Positions 61,698-64,000 of a stretch of 64,000 nucleotides of DNA are shown here, one piece after another. The number at the start of each line of letters is the position of its first letter. Position 1 is the stretch's first letter. The stretch is from Polaromonas jejuensis NBRC 106434 (GTDB lineage: Bacteria; Pseudomonadota; Gammaproteobacteria; Burkholderiales; Burkholderiaceae_C): positions 473,681 through 537,680 of the forward strand of contig NZ_BCYO01000001.1 of assembly GCF_001598235.1 (NCBI RefSeq). The letters are read 5' to 3'. The position numbers and the translations under genes are program-made. The notes under the pieces were generated by a model. The model was not told the DNA's origin, made no database searches, and saw only the letters and a list, made by a program, of their open reading frames with translations.

Positions 61698-63941
61698 CTA
61701 GCCGGTCGCCTTGGCGCGCTGCACCCGCAGCACCGACGGGGTGCGCTTGATGCTGCGCAGTACCGAAGCGAGGTGAATACGATCACGTACTGCCACGCCA
61801 AAGCGCAGATCCGTCGCATCCTGCGCGGGATCATTACCCATATTCACCTGGGTGATGTCGGCTTCAGCGCCGGCCAGGGCGGCGGCTACACGTGCCAGTA
61901 CGCCCTTGCCGTTGGTCACCGTGATCAGGAGATCGGTTTCAAAGGTGCGCACAGGCTCATCCGACCAATCCACCGCAATAAACCGTTCGCTGTCTCGGTG
62001 TTGCAGGCGTTTGGCCACCGCGCAGTCATCCGTATGCACGGTCAGACCTTCGCCTCGACCCAGATAGCCGAGGATGCTGTCACCCGGGATAGGGCGGCAG
62101 CAGGGCGCGAACTGCACCGAAGTGCCTTCACTGCCATCCAGCAGCAGCGCACCCTGAGAGACTGATTCATGCGCGGTGTAGCGTTCGCGGCTCATCAGCA
62201 GGGCATCGGGTTTTTCACCGGTTTCGGCGAGCAAGGTCACGATGCGCTTGGCCACCATGCTGGCAATGCGCTTGCCCAGACCGATGTCGGTGAGTAATTC
62301 GGCGCGCGAGCGATTGCCGGTAAAGCGCAGAATTTTTTCCCAGGTGGCGTGATGGGCTTCATCGTCCTCGGAAAGGCGTTCGCGGTCTATGCCTTCGGCC
62401 CGCAGCGCCTGGGCCAGCATTTTTTCGCCCAGAACCTGCGATTCGGCCAGCGCCATGGTCTTGAGGTACTGGCGTATTTTGGAGCGTGCCTTCCCGGTTC
62501 GCACAAAGCTCAGCCAGCCCGGGTTGGGGTTGGAGACGGACGCCGTGGTGATCTCGATCACATCGCCGTTGTGCAGTTCGGAGCGCAGGGGCACCTGCTC
62601 GCCATTGACTTTGGCCGCGACCGCGCGGTGGCCCACATCGCTATGGATGGCATAGGCAAAATCGACAATCGTGGCGCCACGCGGCATCGCCATGATCTGG
62701 CTTTTGGGCGTGAACACATAGACCGCTTCAGGAAACAGGTCGATCTTGACATGATCCCAGAACTCGGCCGCGTCACGCGTTTCCTGCTGGATATCCAGCA
62801 GCGACTGCAGCCATTGAGCGCCCAGTCGCTGTGAAGCGTCGCTGTTTGGATCCGTGGCCTTGTAGAGCCAGTGCGCCGCTACACCCGATTCGGCCACGAC
62901 ATGCATGGCCTCGGTACGCATCTGAAATTCGATATTGGTCCCGAACGGGCCTACCAGGGTGGTGTGCAGCGACTGGTAGCCGTTGATCTTCGGAATCGCA
63001 ATATAGTCCTTGAACTTGCCGGGCAGGGGTTTATAGAGCTGGTGCAAAACCCCCAGCGCGGTGTAGCAGCCTGTCAGGTCCTGCACGATGATCCGGAAGC
63101 CATAGAGGTCCGTGACCTGGGCAAAAGACAGGTGCTTTTCATCCATCTTGCGGTAGATGGAGTAGAGCGTCTTTTCGCGCCCATCGATATGAACCGGGAT
63201 ATGGGCATTGACAAAGGCGGACTCGACTTCGGACTGCACCCGCTTGATCACATCGCGCCTGCGGCCGCGCGCGCGCACCAGGGCTTTGGCCAATGTGACG
63301 TAACGCCATGGATGCAAATGCCTGAACGACAGGTCTTGCAGCTCCCGGTAGGTTGCGTTCAGGCCCAGGCGGTGCGCAATAGGGGCGTAGATATCCAGGG
63401 TTTCCTGCGAAATTCTGGCCCATTTGGTGCGCGGCACATCACCCAGCGTGCGCATGTTGTGGGTACGATCGGCCAGTTTGATCAGAATCACGCGCACATC
63501 GCGCGCCATGGCCAGCAGCATTTTCCGGAAGGACTCGGCCTGATTTTCTTCCCGGGTATTGAATTCCAGCTTTTCCAGTTTCGTCAGGCCGTCCACCAAT
63601 TCGGCCACGGGGGCGCCAAACCGCTCAATCAGTTCGGGCTTGGTTACGCCGCAATCTTCAATGGAGTCATGCAGAAGCGCCGCCATCAGCGCCTGTGCGT
63701 CCAGCTTCCATTCTGCGCACTGTTGCGCGACCGCGATGGGGTGGGTGATGTAGGGCTCGCCGCTGTTTCGCAGTTGGCCCAGATGGGCCTCGTCGGCGAA
63801 GCGGTAGGCCCGGCGGACACTTTCGACGTCTGCCGCACTCAGGTAGTCCAGTTTTGCCGTGAGCGCCGCAAAGCTGGCCGCGGCGGCGTTGGCGGCAGGG
63901 GTCGATTTGCCGGAAGTGACGGGCGAAAGCATGGCGCTCAT
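61698..63941 (-). CDS. spoT: Bifunctional (p)ppGpp synthetase/hydrolase
   Basis: The 747-residue Rel/Spo protein has an intact hydrolase HD site (H67, H91-D92, E95-D96 in HDSIED), a synthetase domain with GYQSLHTTLV at 321-330 and the charge-type motif KFKD (309-312, in place of RFKD), then TGS, helical and C-terminal ACT domains. RFKD-like basic residues mark bifunctional enzymes, unlike the acidic EFDD of RelA. It makes and degrades the stringent alarmone. Two ATGs three codons apart are possible; the first is used. Confidence 0.95.
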   Translation of the reverse strand: MSAMLSPVTSGKSTPAANAAAASFAALTAKLDYLSAADVESVRRAYRFADEAHLGQLRNSGEPYITHPIAVAQQCAEWKLDAQALMAALLHDSIEDCGVTKPELIERFGAPVAELVDGLTKLEKLEFNTREENQAESFRKMLLAMARDVRVILIKLADRTHNMRTLGDVPRTKWARISQETLDIYAPIAHRLGLNATYRELQDLSFRHLHPWRYVTLAKALVRARGRRRDVIKRVQSEVESAFVNAHIPVHIDGREKTLYSIYRKMDEKHLSFAQVTDLYGFRIIVQDLTGCYTALGVLHQLYKPLPGKFKDYIAIPKINGYQSLHTTLVGPFGTNIEFQMRTEAMHVVAESGVAAHWLYKATDPNSDASQRLGAQWLQSLLDIQQETRDAAEFWDHVKIDLFPEAVYVFTPKSQIMAMPRGATIVDFAYAIHSDVGHRAVAAKVNGEQVPLRSELHNGDVIEITTASVSNPNPGWLSFVRTGKARSKIRQYLKTMALAESQVLGEKMLAQALRAEGIDRERLSEDDEAHHATWEKILRFTGNRSRAELLTDIGLGKRIASMVAKRIVTLLAETGEKPDALLMSRERYTAHESVSQGALLLDGSEGTSVQFAPCCRPIPGDSILGYLGRGEGLTVHTDDCAVAKRLQHRDSERFIAVDWSDEPVRTFETDLLITVTNGKGVLARVAAALAGAEADITQVNMGNDPAQDATDLRFGVAVRDRIHLASVLRSIKRTPSVLRVQRAKATG

Positions 63942-64000
63942 GCCTTAAATGTATCGCGGCATGAATGGAATATGAAAAAAGGGACTTTGGAGGATGTAGG
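63942..64000. other. Right edge upstream of spoT
   Basis: The last 59 bases hold the region upstream of the spoT-like start. In related genomes rpoZ often lies here, but too little sequence is present to say. Confidence 0.4.

Overview
The window is GC-rich and densely coded and looks like chromosomal DNA of a betaproteobacterium in Burkholderiales, most likely Comamonadaceae (Polaromonas- or Rhodoferax-like). This rests on gene content and order: pcaIJF beside an IclR regulator, two orphan Bug-type solute receptors, the lolB-ispE-tRNA-Gln-prs-rplY-pth block, nadK-recN-rapZ, greB facing a bifunctional spoT, and the cytochrome oxidase and heme A assembly cluster. No database search was possible, so the genus is an inference.

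Layout. 1-3.6 kb: a minus-strand MoxR/VWA cluster, a diheme cytochrome c4 and small proteins. 3.7-10.2 kb: the end of the beta-ketoadipate pathway (regulator, CoA transferase, thiolase) with an SDR flanked by two Bug receptors. 10.5-20 kb: mixed genes including a TSUP exporter, a eukaryotic-type Ser/Thr kinase, a KefC/KefF-like K+ efflux pair, an orphan ParA, a MaoC hydratase, TrmL, ComF and a BioC-like methyltransferase. 20.1-36.4 kb: two heme-copper oxidase clusters in tandem. The first resembles CoxMNOP (subunit II fused to cytochrome c, subunit I, two subunit III-like proteins, a subunit IV). The second is an aa3-type cluster with nearly all assembly factors (small assembly protein, CtaG, DUF2970, DUF2909, SURF1, an SCO-like membrane protein, CtaA, CtaB, SCO). 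36.5-44.5 kb: rpoH under a perfect CIRCE operator, ftsY, an M16 peptidase pair, rsmD, coaD and a ferredoxin. 44.5-45.9 kb: a decayed integron (C-terminal scrap of an integron integrase, ridA, two attC-like palindromes) between two direct copies of a 60-bp repeat. 45.9-64 kb: housekeeping genes for translation, precursor supply, envelope, DNA repair and stress (pth, rplY, prs, ispE, lolB, mutM, a dynamin-like GTPase, mutY, rapZ, recN, nadK, hrcA, tRNAs, greB, spoT).

Links between parts. HrcA, which binds CIRCE, is encoded 22 kb from the CIRCE-controlled rpoH. The two oxidase clusters probably share the single set of heme A and copper assembly factors in the second cluster. The least explained signal is a dispersed palindrome, GCTAT-N7-ATAGC. 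It occurs 12 times plus one decayed copy. Eight copies lie inside genes, always in the same reading frame, and intergenic copies belong to a longer element of about 60 bp. A different repeat has inserted in frame into ctaA. No CRISPR array, prophage, rRNA operon or complete insertion sequence was seen.
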